From positions 1-6,929 of the forward strand of contig WSZX01000495.1 of assembly GCA_013139935.1 (NCBI GenBank): DNA of 6,929 nt. The letters run 5' to 3'. The position numbers were made by a program, and so were the translations under genes. Origin of the DNA: Ardenticatenales bacterium. GTDB lineage: Bacteria; Chloroflexota; Anaerolineae; Promineifilales; UBA4811. Positions 1 to 6,793 of this stretch are shown one piece after another. The notes under the pieces are model-generated. The model searched no databases and had not been told where the DNA came from. It saw only the letters and a list, made by a program, of their open reading frames with translations. The first letter of the stretch is position 1. The number at the start of each line of letters is the position of its first letter.

Positions 1-1
1 G

Positions 2-73
2 CCCCTAGATATGGACGTTTTGCCGGTATTTGAGCACTTGGAAACCGCGTTTCTGGACAACAGAAGGAGGTGA
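2..73 (+). CDS. Probable 3' end of an upstream gene (partial)
   Basis: Reading in frame from base 2 gives an uninterrupted tail of 23 codons (beginning PLDMDVLPVFEHLE and ending FLDNRRR) that stops at TGA 71-73. Of the three + strand frames it is the one that looks most like a protein: mixed hydrophobic and charged residues, helix-like, with a basic end. The frame starting at base 1 stops at 31-33. The piece is too short to assign to a family. If real, it lies 85 nt before the lipoprotein gene on the same strand, so the transporter genes may belong to a longer operon beginning outside the window. It could also be chance open frame. Confidence 0.4.
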   Translation, partial: PLDMDVLPVFEHLETAFLDNRRR

Positions 74-74
74 T
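64..74 (+). promoter_or_regulatory. Near-perfect Shine-Dalgarno sequence overlapping a stop codon
   Basis: AAGGAGGTGAT is an 11-base match to the complement of the conserved 16S rRNA 3' tail. It contains the TGA (71-73) of the putative upstream gene. No ATG lies at normal spacing. The nearest candidate starts are TTG 74-76, giving 27 residues with stop TAG 155-157, and TTG 85-87, giving 25 residues whose TGA (160-162) overlaps the lipoprotein ATG. It could serve a leader peptide or be a relic. I see no convincing sigma-70 type promoter between here and base 158. Confidence 0.45.
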
Positions 75-158
75 TGTCGAGAACTTGGAATGGAGGTACC
101 TGCTGCGGACCAGCATCGTATACAGTATCTTCTATTCACAATTTGAGGAGGAAATAGG

Positions 159-1853
159 ATGAACACCAATTTGAGCAAACTCTTGACGATAATGGTAGTT
201 CTGACCATGCTCGTCGCAGCCTTGGTAAGTTGCACCGCGCCGGAGGCCGAGGTGATCGAGGTCACCAGGATTGTCGAGAAAGAGGTAGAAGTCACCAAGA
301 TCGTCGAGGGCGAGACCATCATCGAGACGGTCATCGAGACGGTCATCGAGACCGTCTTGGAAGAGGTAGAAGTGATCAAAGAGGTAGAGAAGGTCGTCAC
401 CGCGACACCTGAACCTGTCGACGATCGTGGTACGCTCCGCTTTGCCGATGAAATAGAAATGGGTGGCAAGGAGACCTTGAATCCCCCTACGGCGACTCGC
501 TGGCAACCCCCAATCCTGTTTCTGTACGATCGATTGTTCCTACTTGATGCAAATGGAGAGCTGCTACCTCGCCTGGCCGTGTCTTTTGAAGTCGATGAAG
601 CAGCCCAAAGGTGGGTCTTTAAGCTACGCGAGGGTGTCGTTTTCCACGACGGCAAGCCGTTTACCTCGGCAGACGTCCTCTATAGCTTTGAGAACATCTT
701 CGATCCGGACTTGGATTCTCCCGTCGCGGCCGTGTTAGACATGATCGATCCGGAACAGATTGAGGCGCCCGACGAACACACTGTGGTATTTAACCTCAAG
801 TCTGGGTTTGTCGACTTGCCAATGCTATTGGTGGATTACCGCATGGGCATTATCGGAGAGGGCAGCCTGCCTAACATCGAGGAGAATCCCAATGGAACCG
901 GACCTTTCAAACTTGTAAAGCCTGATATCTATGGCACAAGCGTGTTCGCGGCGCACGACGACTACTGGGACGGTAAACCTGGTCTGGCCGCGATCGAATT
1001 CGTTGGAATTGCCGACGCACAGGCCCGGACGCAAGCGTTGCTCTCAGGGCAAACCGACTTGAGCTTCAATGTAACTCTCGAGGAAGCCGAGCTCTTTGTA
1101 CAAGAGCCAGGCTATAAAGTATTGGAGGTGGTAACTGGAAACTGGGATGGGATTGTTATGGACGTACGGGAGCCACCCTTCGATGACCTCCGAGTGCGCC
1201 AGGCGCTTAAGCTCGTTGTAGACCGGCAGGAGATACTCGACGTGGTCCTTCAAGGATATGGCGTGATGGCGTATGATCATCCGGTCTGGCCAGGCGATGC
1301 TTATCAGCTCGAACTTGATCCACCCCACGATGTCGAGAAGGCCAAGGAGCTGCTCGCTGAGGCGGGCTATCCAGATGGTCTGGATCTGGAGCTAATCTCG
1401 TCCCCTGTTGATCCCTACTTCATGCCGCTCGCAGTGGTGTACCAGCAGCAGGCGGCTGAGGCCGGGATCAATATTGAGATCAGACAGGTACCTGCCGACG
1501 GCTATTGGTCAGGGGAACTGGGGTGGATGGCGGCTCCCTTTTTCATGACCAGTTGGAGCCAGCGAACTGCCGACCAGGTTCTCAACGAAGCCCTTAGCTG
1601 TGACAGCTTGTGGAACGAATCCGCCTGGTGTAACGAGGAGTTTGATTTGGCAATAGCAAATGCCCGCTCAGAGCTGGATCAAGCTAAGCGAACCGAGTTC
1701 TACCAAGAAGCCCAACGCCTGGCTGCTGAAGATGGTGGGACGATTCTACCCTATTTTAGGACAGGCATCTGGGCAATGAAAACCAAAGTCAAGGGACTTC
1801 CTCCCATTTTCTACAAGAATACCCTCTGGCACGAGATCTACATCGAGGAGTGA
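159..1853 (+). CDS. ABC transporter substrate-binding lipoprotein, peptide/nickel (SBP_bac_5) family
   Basis: This 564-residue protein is the extracytoplasmic solute receptor of the importer encoded downstream. Residues 1-24 form a signal peptide with one Lys and a long hydrophobic stretch. It ends in a lipobox (LVSC) whose Cys25 would carry the lipid anchor. Residues about 30-86 are an acidic Val/Ile/Glu/Thr repeat tether ending TATPEP. The binding domain runs from about residue 90 to the end and shows family hallmarks: RWVFKLREGVVFHDGKPFT at 151-169, then SADVLYSF; a NGTGPFKL motif; and PPFDDLRVRQAL before the second lobe. Length is normal for the family once the tether is allowed for. The start is ATG 159, preceded by GAGGAGG at 145-151 with 7 nt spacing. 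The mature domain has only two cysteines, C481 and C491, a plausible disulfide. The family binds peptides, nickel, oligosaccharides, opines and other solutes; the ligand cannot be read from sequence. Family assignment is firm. Confidence 0.95.
   Translation: MNTNLSKLLTIMVVLTMLVAALVSCTAPEAEVIEVTRIVEKEVEVTKIVEGETIIETVIETVIETVLEEVEVIKEVEKVVTATPEPVDDRGTLRFADEIEMGGKETLNPPTATRWQPPILFLYDRLFLLDANGELLPRLAVSFEVDEAAQRWVFKLREGVVFHDGKPFTSADVLYSFENIFDPDLDSPVAAVLDMIDPEQIEAPDEHTVVFNLKSGFVDLPMLLVDYRMGIIGEGSLPNIEENPNGTGPFKLVKPDIYGTSVFAAHDDYWDGKPGLAAIEFVGIADAQARTQALLSGQTDLSFNVTLEEAELFVQEPGYKVLEVVTGNWDGIVMDVREPPFDDLRVRQALKLVVDRQEILDVVLQGYGVMAYDHPVWPGDAYQLELDPPHDVEKAKELLAEAGYPDGLDLELISSPVDPYFMPLAVVYQQQAAEAGINIEIRQVPADGYWSGELGWMAAPFFMTSWSQRTADQVLNEALSCDSLWNESAWCNEEFDLAIANARSELDQAKRTEFYQEAQRLAAEDGGTILPYFRTGIWAMKTKVKGLPPIFYKNTLWHEIYIEE
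258..317 (+). repeat. Two 30-bp direct repeats encoding a 10-residue unit in the lipoprotein tether
   Basis: Bases 258-287 and 288-317 are imperfect tandem copies encoding EVTRIVEKEV and EVTKIVEGET (residues 34-53). Several differences are synonymous or conservative (GAG/GAA, ATT/ATC, AGG/AAG), which suggests an old duplication kept at the protein level. They begin nine residues after the lipobox cysteine. Confidence 0.85.
321..356 (+). repeat. 12-bp tandem repeat, three copies (I-E-T-V)
   Basis: ATCGAGACGGTC occurs at 321-332 and 333-344, and with one change (ACC for ACG) at 345-356. It encodes IETV three times (residues 55-66) in the tether. Near-identity at the DNA level points to recent slippage-type duplication. 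The unit is a multiple of three, so copy-number change would lengthen or shorten the tether without a frameshift. Confidence 0.9.
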
Positions 1854-1872
1854 CCGCCCATCGTTGATCTCT

Positions 1873-1914
1873 AAGACCTCCCCTTCCCCTAAGCATCGGG
1901 AAGGGGAGGTTTTT
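1873..1914 (+). terminator. Intra-operon hairpin with T-run (partial terminator or mRNA stabiliser)
   Basis: A perfect 13-bp inverted repeat, ACCTCCCCTTCCC (1876-1888) and GGGAAGGGGAGGT (1898-1910), encloses a 9-nt loop. It can be extended by a G-U and two A-U pairs into the flanks. Five T residues follow (1910-1914), then GGGG, so the U-tract is short for a full-strength intrinsic terminator. It begins 20 nt after the lipoprotein stop, with the permease Shine-Dalgarno (AAGGAGG, 1920-1926) just downstream. In many ABC operons such a hairpin lets most transcripts end after, or be protected at, the binding-protein gene; that role here is inferred. Confidence 0.8.
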
Positions 1915-1931
1915 GGGGTAAGGAGGTTTCT

Positions 1932-2882
1932 ATGTTGAAGTATATCGCACGGCGGTTCCTGTTCTCCGTCGTGACGCTCTTGATTCTCTCACTGGTTGTT
2001 TTTATTGGTGTCGAGCTTCTTCCCGGTGACCTCGCTACCGCGTTTCTTGGCCGCGAAGCGACGCCGACCAGCCTGGCGTCGCTCAGAGCTGAGCTGGGTC
2101 TCGACCGGCCGGTTCTGGAACGCTATGTGAATTGGCTCGGCGATGCGTTGCATGGTGATCTAGGCGTTTCGCTCGCCAGGAACCGGCCGGTCAACGAACT
2201 CATCGGTGTGCGAATGCGCAATACGCTGCTTTTGGGATTGACGGCTGGATTTATCGGCTTGCCACTCGCGCTTGCCCTCGGTGTTATCGCCGGACTGACC
2301 CGCGACCGGAAGCCAGATATTTGGATCTCCACGATCGCACTTGTTTTGATGACGTTGCCAGAGTTTGTCACTGCCACCTTCCTGATCCTGCTGTTCGCCA
2401 TCACATGGCCCATCTTGCCGGCCGTCACAATCGTGTCGACAGGCGCACCAATCAAGGAGATGCTTCCAAATATCGTCTTACCCGTCGTCACTTTAACCTT
2501 TGTTATGGTCGCACACAACTTGCGCATGGTCCGTACCAACGTGATCGATGTCATGACCAGCGACTATGTTCAGATGGCGATCCTAGAAGGAGTCCCATAT
2601 AGGAGGGTCGTGCTGCGCCACGCCCTGCCCAACGCCCTATTGCCTACCATTAACTTGCTCGCCATGTACATCGCATGGCTGGTCGGCGGATTGGTCATTA
2701 TCGAGCAGGTTTTCAATTACCCGGGCATTGGCACATTGATGATCCAGGCGGTCCACGACCGTGATATTCCTGTGGTCCAGAGTGTGATACTCCTCGTCGC
2801 TTCGGCCTATGTCCTGCTCAACCTGGGAGCTGATCTCCTGACAATGGTGCTTAATCCACGGTTGCGAAGTATGCGGGGTTAG
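1932..2882 (+). CDS. ABC transporter permease, DppB/OppB type
   Basis: This 316-residue inner-membrane protein is one of the two subunits forming the translocation channel. The N-terminus is the typical family opening: RRFLFSVVTLLILSLVVF as first membrane helix, then LLPGDLA and the GLDRPVLERYVNWL and GDLGVSL motifs. Predicted membrane helices lie at about 9-29, 99-122, 132-158, 180-200, 237-258 and 280-303, giving the usual six. The cytoplasmic EAA coupling loop that docks onto the ATPase is at 211-238 (DYVQMAILEGVPYRR, then LRHALPNALLP). It is followed by GGLVIIEQVFNYPGIG (252-267), a strongly conserved family block. The start ATG has AAGGAGG 5 nt upstream. The next permease starts 5 nt after the stop, so the two are almost certainly co-translated. 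Assignment is firm; the dppB/oppB naming is by type only. Confidence 0.95.
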   Translation: MLKYIARRFLFSVVTLLILSLVVFIGVELLPGDLATAFLGREATPTSLASLRAELGLDRPVLERYVNWLGDALHGDLGVSLARNRPVNELIGVRMRNTLLLGLTAGFIGLPLALALGVIAGLTRDRKPDIWISTIALVLMTLPEFVTATFLILLFAITWPILPAVTIVSTGAPIKEMLPNIVLPVVTLTFVMVAHNLRMVRTNVIDVMTSDYVQMAILEGVPYRRVVLRHALPNALLPTINLLAMYIAWLVGGLVIIEQVFNYPGIGTLMIQAVHDRDIPVVQSVILLVASAYVLLNLGADLLTMVLNPRLRSMRG

Positions 2883-2887
2883 CGATT

Positions 2888-3784
2888 ATGACTGCAAATG
2901 CGAAAACACTTGAGAGACCGGCGGTTGTGGAATACAATCCGTTCAAAGAGACCTGGCAACGATTTCGACGATCGCCATCGGGGATGATCGGGCTAACGAT
3001 CCTGGTCATCCATCTCACCATTGCTGTGACCTCACCGCTCCTCGTGCCGTACTCGCCGACCAAAATCGACTCGAAAAGCCTCACGCAGAGCCCCTCTAGC
3101 GAACATCTTTTCGGCACGGATTCCTTCGGTCGTGACGTGCTTACGCGCGTGTTGCTGGGCGGTCGCATCGCCCTCCTCATCACACTCACTGCAGGGGCAT
3201 TGGCCCTGACGTGGGGCGGTCTGTCCGGTATCGTTCTTGGGTTCGTCGGTGGGGTCATCGACGAGGCGATGATGCGCGTCGTCGATGCCATGCTGGCTTT
3301 GCCGTCCTTGTTCCTGTATCTTTTGGTTATCAGTGCGCTTGGCACCAGCAACACCGTTTTGATATTAATGCTCGCCTTCCGTTCCGGGATTAGCATCGTT
3401 CGTATCGCTCGCAGTGCCACGTTGGACTTTGTCGCGCGCGATTTCATCACCGCAGCGCGGGCGCGGGGCGAGCGCACCTGGAACGTGGTGCTCCGAGAAC
3501 TGTTGCCCAATGTGCTCGACATCCTAATGGTGCAATGGGCGATGAGGTGGTCCTGGATGCTGTTGTCCTTTAGTGGGCTCTCCTTCCTTGGCTTCGGGAT
3601 AACGCCGCCAACTCCTGACTGGGGCTTGATGATCGCCGAGAATCGTGCACGTCTCGCGTTTGCCCCCTGGGCGTCGGTCTTTCCGATGCTGGCGCTCAGC
3701 ACTTTGGTGATCGGCATCAATCTGGCGGCTGATGCGTTAGCCAAAGCGGTAGGGCTGGACCGCAGCCGGGAGGCACCGGTATGA
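2888..3784 (+). CDS. ABC transporter permease, DppC/OppC type
   Basis: This 298-residue inner-membrane protein is the partner of the preceding permease. A cytoplasmic N-terminal segment with the family motif FKETWQRFRRSPSGMIGL (19-36) leads into helix 1. The periplasmic-side block HLFGTDSFGRDVLTRVLLGGR starts at residue 73 and is diagnostic. The EAA loop is at 185-209 (DFITAARARGERTWNVVLRE, then LLPNV). LSFLGFGITPPTPDWG (231-246) is a second diagnostic block. Hydrophobic stretches fit six helices (about 33-53, 93-115, 127-148, 152-170, 212-236, 263-285). No strong ribosome-binding site precedes the ATG, only GGGG at 2874-2877, so translation probably depends on coupling to the upstream permease 5 nt away. 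Its stop TGA overlaps the next gene's ATG (ATGA). Length is typical. Confidence 0.95.
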   Translation: MTANAKTLERPAVVEYNPFKETWQRFRRSPSGMIGLTILVIHLTIAVTSPLLVPYSPTKIDSKSLTQSPSSEHLFGTDSFGRDVLTRVLLGGRIALLITLTAGALALTWGGLSGIVLGFVGGVIDEAMMRVVDAMLALPSLFLYLLVISALGTSNTVLILMLAFRSGISIVRIARSATLDFVARDFITAARARGERTWNVVLRELLPNVLDILMVQWAMRWSWMLLSFSGLSFLGFGITPPTPDWGLMIAENRARLAFAPWASVFPMLALSTLVIGINLAADALAKAVGLDRSREAPV

Positions 3785-5856
3785 TCCAGCCATTGGTCCG
3801 AATTGAGGATCTCACAATTGGCTATCACGATCGCCATGGCGGCCTGGCGGGTATTCTACGCCAGGTGTCCCTGGACATGCGGCCAGGAGAGGCTCTTGGA
3901 TTGGTAGGTGAGTCGGGCTGTGGCAAGACAACGCTCGGCTTGGCAATGCTGGGGTTTCTGCGCCCTGGCGCCCTGTTACGGGCCGGGACAGTGTCTTTTG
4001 GCAAAGTCAATGTGTTCAGTCTCACCTCAAAAGAACTCGAAAACCTGCGCGGCAAGCGTATAGCCCTCATCCCCCAGAACACAGGAGAGTCACTGACACC
4101 CAATATGCGCGTGGGCGCTCAGATTGAGGAAGTGCTGACATTGCACCGAAACCTGGGGAAAAAAGAGGCGCGTTCACGCGCGGTTTTGCTTCTGGGCCAG
4201 GTGCGCTTACGCCAACCCGAAGAGATATTCGGACGTTACCCCCATGAACTCTCTGGCGGGCAAGTGCAGAGAGTGGCCATCGCCAGGGCACTGGCATCTG
4301 AACCGGAGCTACTGATCCTTGATGAGCCGACCACAGGTCTGGATGTCACCACCCAGGCTCACATTCTGGTACTGCTACGGGAAATCCAGACACAAACGGG
4401 CACGGCTATGCTGTATATCAGCCATGACCTGGGTGCAGTCGCGCGCGTAAGCGACCGTGTGGCGGTGATGTATGCCGGCCACGTTGTAGAAGATGGGCTG
4501 GCAATCCGTGTGTTCGGCCGGCCAACCCACCCGTACACCCGAGGGCTCCTGGCTTCGATCCCGCGCCTCTCCGAGTCCACCCTGCCGCAAGCCATGCCTG
4601 GCCAACCACCTGCGCCCGGCGAGCATCTCGAAGGCTGTGCTTTCCTCCCACGCTGCCCGTTCGGCGACGGTGCCTGCGCCGAGATCGCTCCACAAATGAC
4701 ACCGATCAAGGAAAATGGGGATGCGCCCCATAAGGTGCGCTGCCATCACTGGCAGCGTGTTCTCGAGACTGATGCATCTCTGGGGAAGCAGCAATTCAGA
4801 ACACGTCCCAGGCGTGCGGACCTGAAGGAGCCGTTCATCCAACTAGATGGAGTAGACATCACTTACCGCAAACGGGGTCTTGGCACCTTGTTGCGGCGTT
4901 TGAGCGGCGCGTACAACGCCCCCCCTAACACTGTGAGTGGTATCAACCTGACAATTCACCGGGGTGAAACGCTAGCCTTGGTGGGTGAAAGCGGCAGCGG
5001 AAAATCTACCATTGCCCGATCTATCACCGGTTTGCTGGCACCCTGCGCAGGGCAGATCAGAATGGAGGATCAAGACCTTTCTCGCGTCGTTGAAAAACGA
5101 CCATCCGATCTGCAGCACCACATCCAAATGGTCTTCCAGAACCCAGATGCCTCGCTCAACCCTCGGCATACTGTTCACCAAATACTTGACATGCCTCTGC
5201 GGCTCTACTTCAGATCGAGCCGAGAACAGCGCCTCCAGCGGTCGGGGTCGGCGCTGGAGAAGGTGCAACTCAGCTCTCTCTACGCTCACCGGTTCCCGGG
5301 CCAGATGTCAGGCGGGGAGAAGCAGCGGGTTGCCATAGCCCGTGCTTTTGTTGCAGAACCTGAAATCGTGTTGTGCGATGAAGTGACCTCAGCACTGGAT
5401 GTCTCGGTTCAGGCCGCCGTGCTGAATCTGCTGGCTGACCTCCAGGCCGATCAAGGGGTTGCTTACCTGTTCATTTCCCACGATTTAGCCGTCGTTCGCT
5501 CCATCGCCGACCGCGTGGCCGTGTTGTATCAGGGCCGGTTGTGTGAGGTGGGGCCTGTGGATCAGATCTACGAGCCTCCCTACCATCCATATACCGAGAC
5601 GTTGCTCGCGGCGGTACCGGAACCTGTCCCAGGTATGCAGCCACGTCTGCTGGCCAGAGACGTGAAAGAGTCGGAACCACCACCGAAAGGCTGCTCCTTC
5701 CAGCGGCGGTGCCCACGTCGGCAGGGACCCATCTGCGACGAGGAGACGCCTCCGTGGCAAGCTGTGGGAGAGGAGCATTTTATCGGTTGTCACATCCCGG
5801 CAGAAAAGCTATGCGTGGATCAGATGAGCTTGATCCCAACTGCCTCGCCCGGCTGA
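3781..5856 (+). CDS. Fused double ATPase subunit of a peptide/nickel-type ABC importer (DppD-DppF fusion)
   Basis: This 691-residue cytoplasmic protein carries both nucleotide-binding domains, which hydrolyse ATP to drive import. Domain 1: Walker A GESGCGKTT (43-51), Q-loop Q99, signature LSGGQ (157-161), Walker B LLILDE (177-182), H-loop H215. It continues into the oligopeptide-type C-terminal extension (HPYTRGLL), with a cysteine quartet C286, C292, C299, C321. A linker of about 25 residues follows. Domain 2: Walker A GESGSGKST (402-410), Q453, signature MSGGE (509-513), Walker B IVLCDE (529-534), H567, and a second extension (HPYTETLL) with C638, C644, C652, C670. All catalytic motifs are intact in both halves, so both sites should be active. 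Fused two-domain ATPases are a known variant of the usual separate pair. The start is ATG 3781, overlapping the permease stop, with GGGAGG at 3768-3773 at 7 nt spacing. Confidence 0.95.
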   Translation: MIQPLVRIEDLTIGYHDRHGGLAGILRQVSLDMRPGEALGLVGESGCGKTTLGLAMLGFLRPGALLRAGTVSFGKVNVFSLTSKELENLRGKRIALIPQNTGESLTPNMRVGAQIEEVLTLHRNLGKKEARSRAVLLLGQVRLRQPEEIFGRYPHELSGGQVQRVAIARALASEPELLILDEPTTGLDVTTQAHILVLLREIQTQTGTAMLYISHDLGAVARVSDRVAVMYAGHVVEDGLAIRVFGRPTHPYTRGLLASIPRLSESTLPQAMPGQPPAPGEHLEGCAFLPRCPFGDGACAEIAPQMTPIKENGDAPHKVRCHHWQRVLETDASLGKQQFRTRPRRADLKEPFIQLDGVDITYRKRGLGTLLRRLSGAYNAPPNTVSGINLTIHRGETLALVGESGSGKSTIARSITGLLAPCAGQIRMEDQDLSRVVEKRPSDLQHHIQMVFQNPDASLNPRHTVHQILDMPLRLYFRSSREQRLQRSGSALEKVQLSSLYAHRFPGQMSGGEKQRVAIARAFVAEPEIVLCDEVTSALDVSVQAAVLNLLADLQADQGVAYLFISHDLAVVRSIADRVAVLYQGRLCEVGPVDQIYEPPYHPYTETLLAAVPEPVPGMQPRLLARDVKESEPPPKGCSFQRRCPRRQGPICDEETPPWQAVGEEHFIGCHIPAEKLCVDQMSLIPTASPG

Positions 5857-5861
5857 GGCAG
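5840..5861 (+). other. Small hairpin across the ATPase stop codon
   Basis: CTGCCTC (5840-5846) and GAGGCAG (5855-5861) form a perfect 7-bp stem around an 8-nt loop that includes the start of the TGA stop (5854-5856). There is no T-run after it, so it is not an intrinsic terminator. It could modestly affect coupling to, or mRNA stability before, the isomerase gene. A stem this short may also be chance. Confidence 0.35.
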
Positions 5862-5926
5862 GAGCCCTGGATACTCGCTGATGGGATTGCCGTAGCTTTG
5901 GCCCCCTCCAGTTTCAAAGGAGCGCA

Positions 5927-6748
5927 ATGGAGAACAACACACTTCCGCTGCTCGGTGCACAGTTGGAGCTCAAGGATCTGCCACCATATTGCGAGTGGCT
6001 GATTGAGAGTCAGCGAGACCTGGAAATCCAGGATCCAAGCTACGGCTGGGTGCTAGATAGTGACTGGCGGCCGCAGGTGCGCCAGGCGCGCGACCTGCTG
6101 GACGGTTATACCGGCCGGCTGGGCGTCCACGGCCCGTGGTACGGGTTACCGCTGCTGTGCCCCGACGCCCGTGTGCAGGAGCTGGTCGTCACGCGGCTCA
6201 AGCAGGCGTTGGATTTCGCTGCCGCGCTCGGTGCAACACAAATGGTGCTTCACAGCCCCTTCGAGTTCTACGGCAGCCCCATGGTGGCACATACACCCAC
6301 TCATGGCCTGATCGACGAGATCAAGCTGGTACACGAGACGCTAGCTGATTTTCTGCCCCTGGCCCAGCAGGCGAATTGCGCGCTCGTGCTGGAGATGTGT
6401 TACGATACCAACACGGCAGCATTGCTGGCATTGGTGCGGTCATTCGATAGCAATGATGTGCAGATGAGCCTGGACACCGGGCATGCGTTCTTGATGCAGC
6501 GCATAGGAGGACCGCCACCGGATCAATGGGTTCGAGACGCCGGTCCACTGTTGGCACATCTGCACCTGGCAGACACGGATGGCCTCCTGGATCGCCACTG
6601 GCCGCCGGGTAAGGGCAATATTAACTGGTATGCGCTTTTCGAGGCGTTGGGGAGCTTGAGTCACCGCCCACGTTTACTCCTCGAGACCGATGCCGACAAG
6701 GTTTGGCAGGGCGCAGACTGGCTCAGCGCACAAGGCTTTGTCCGCTGA
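5927..6748 (+). CDS. Sugar phosphate isomerase/epimerase-like TIM-barrel protein
   Basis: This 273-residue protein matches the xylose isomerase-like TIM barrel (AP endonuclease 2) superfamily. It has no signal peptide, so it should be cytoplasmic. Barrel-strand motifs appear in order: LGAQL at 9-13, GVHGPW at 66-71 (H68), MVLHSPF at 106-112 (H109), LVLEMCYD at 153-160 (E156), MSLDTGHA at 180-187 (D183, H186), LAHLHLADTDG at 209-219 (H211, H213), HWPPGKGNINW at 224-234, and LLLET at 250-254 (E253). E156, D183, H211 and E253 are the expected divalent-metal ligands by analogy with the family, so the protein looks catalytically intact. The substrate is not determinable; family members isomerise or epimerise sugars, sugar phosphates or inositols, and some act as endonucleases, which this one does not resemble. 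The start ATG has AAAGGAG (5916-5922) 4 nt upstream. It lies 70 nt after the ATPase gene on the same strand, with no terminator-like element between, so it is likely part of the operon. Confidence 0.85.
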   Translation: MENNTLPLLGAQLELKDLPPYCEWLIESQRDLEIQDPSYGWVLDSDWRPQVRQARDLLDGYTGRLGVHGPWYGLPLLCPDARVQELVVTRLKQALDFAAALGATQMVLHSPFEFYGSPMVAHTPTHGLIDEIKLVHETLADFLPLAQQANCALVLEMCYDTNTAALLALVRSFDSNDVQMSLDTGHAFLMQRIGGPPPDQWVRDAGPLLAHLHLADTDGLLDRHWPPGKGNINWYALFEALGSLSHRPRLLLETDADKVWQGADWLSAQGFVR

Positions 6749-6749
6749 C

Positions 6750-6756
6750 GGAGGAA
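6750..6756 (+). promoter_or_regulatory. Orphan Shine-Dalgarno-like sequence after the isomerase stop
   Basis: GGAGGAA begins 2 nt after the isomerase TGA (6746-6748), a position where an operon gene would normally be coupled. No ATG, GTG or TTG follows within about 20 nt. The first ATG is at 6794 and opens only a 27-codon frame ending at 6875-6877. It may be a relic of a lost downstream gene or a chance purine run. Confidence 0.3.
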
Positions 6757-6793
6757 CGCAGACCCATCACGACCGGCGCCCTGCGCCTCCACG

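Noticed and set aside
119..138. AT-rich -10-like hexamers (TATACA, TATCTT, TATTCA) before the lipoprotein gene
   Set aside because: No acceptable -35 hexamer lies 16-18 nt upstream of any of them, so I do not call a promoter.
321..356. CRISPR-like short repeats
   Set aside because: The copies are 12 bp, contiguous without spacers, and in frame inside a coding sequence, so they are a protein repeat.
5..655. Antisense open frame (216 codons) opposite the start of the lipoprotein gene
   Set aside because: It is kept open partly by the in-frame 12-bp and 30-bp repeats of the tether, which give low-complexity Ser/Thr/Val repeats on the other strand. No ribosome-binding site or domain is visible.
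2851..3837. Long antisense open frame (328 codons) opposite the second permease
   Set aside because: It mirrors a firmly identified permease gene in codon register. Its translation is rich in Arg, Ser, Thr and Pro with no recognisable motif, and it crosses the ends of both neighbouring genes. Typical shadow frame in GC-rich DNA.
5365..5400. DEVTSALD in place of DEPTSALD after Walker B of the second ATPase domain
   Set aside because: The catalytic Asp and Glu are present. To my knowledge CDEVTSALD-type sequences are common among DppF-like domains, so this is a subfamily feature and not a defect.
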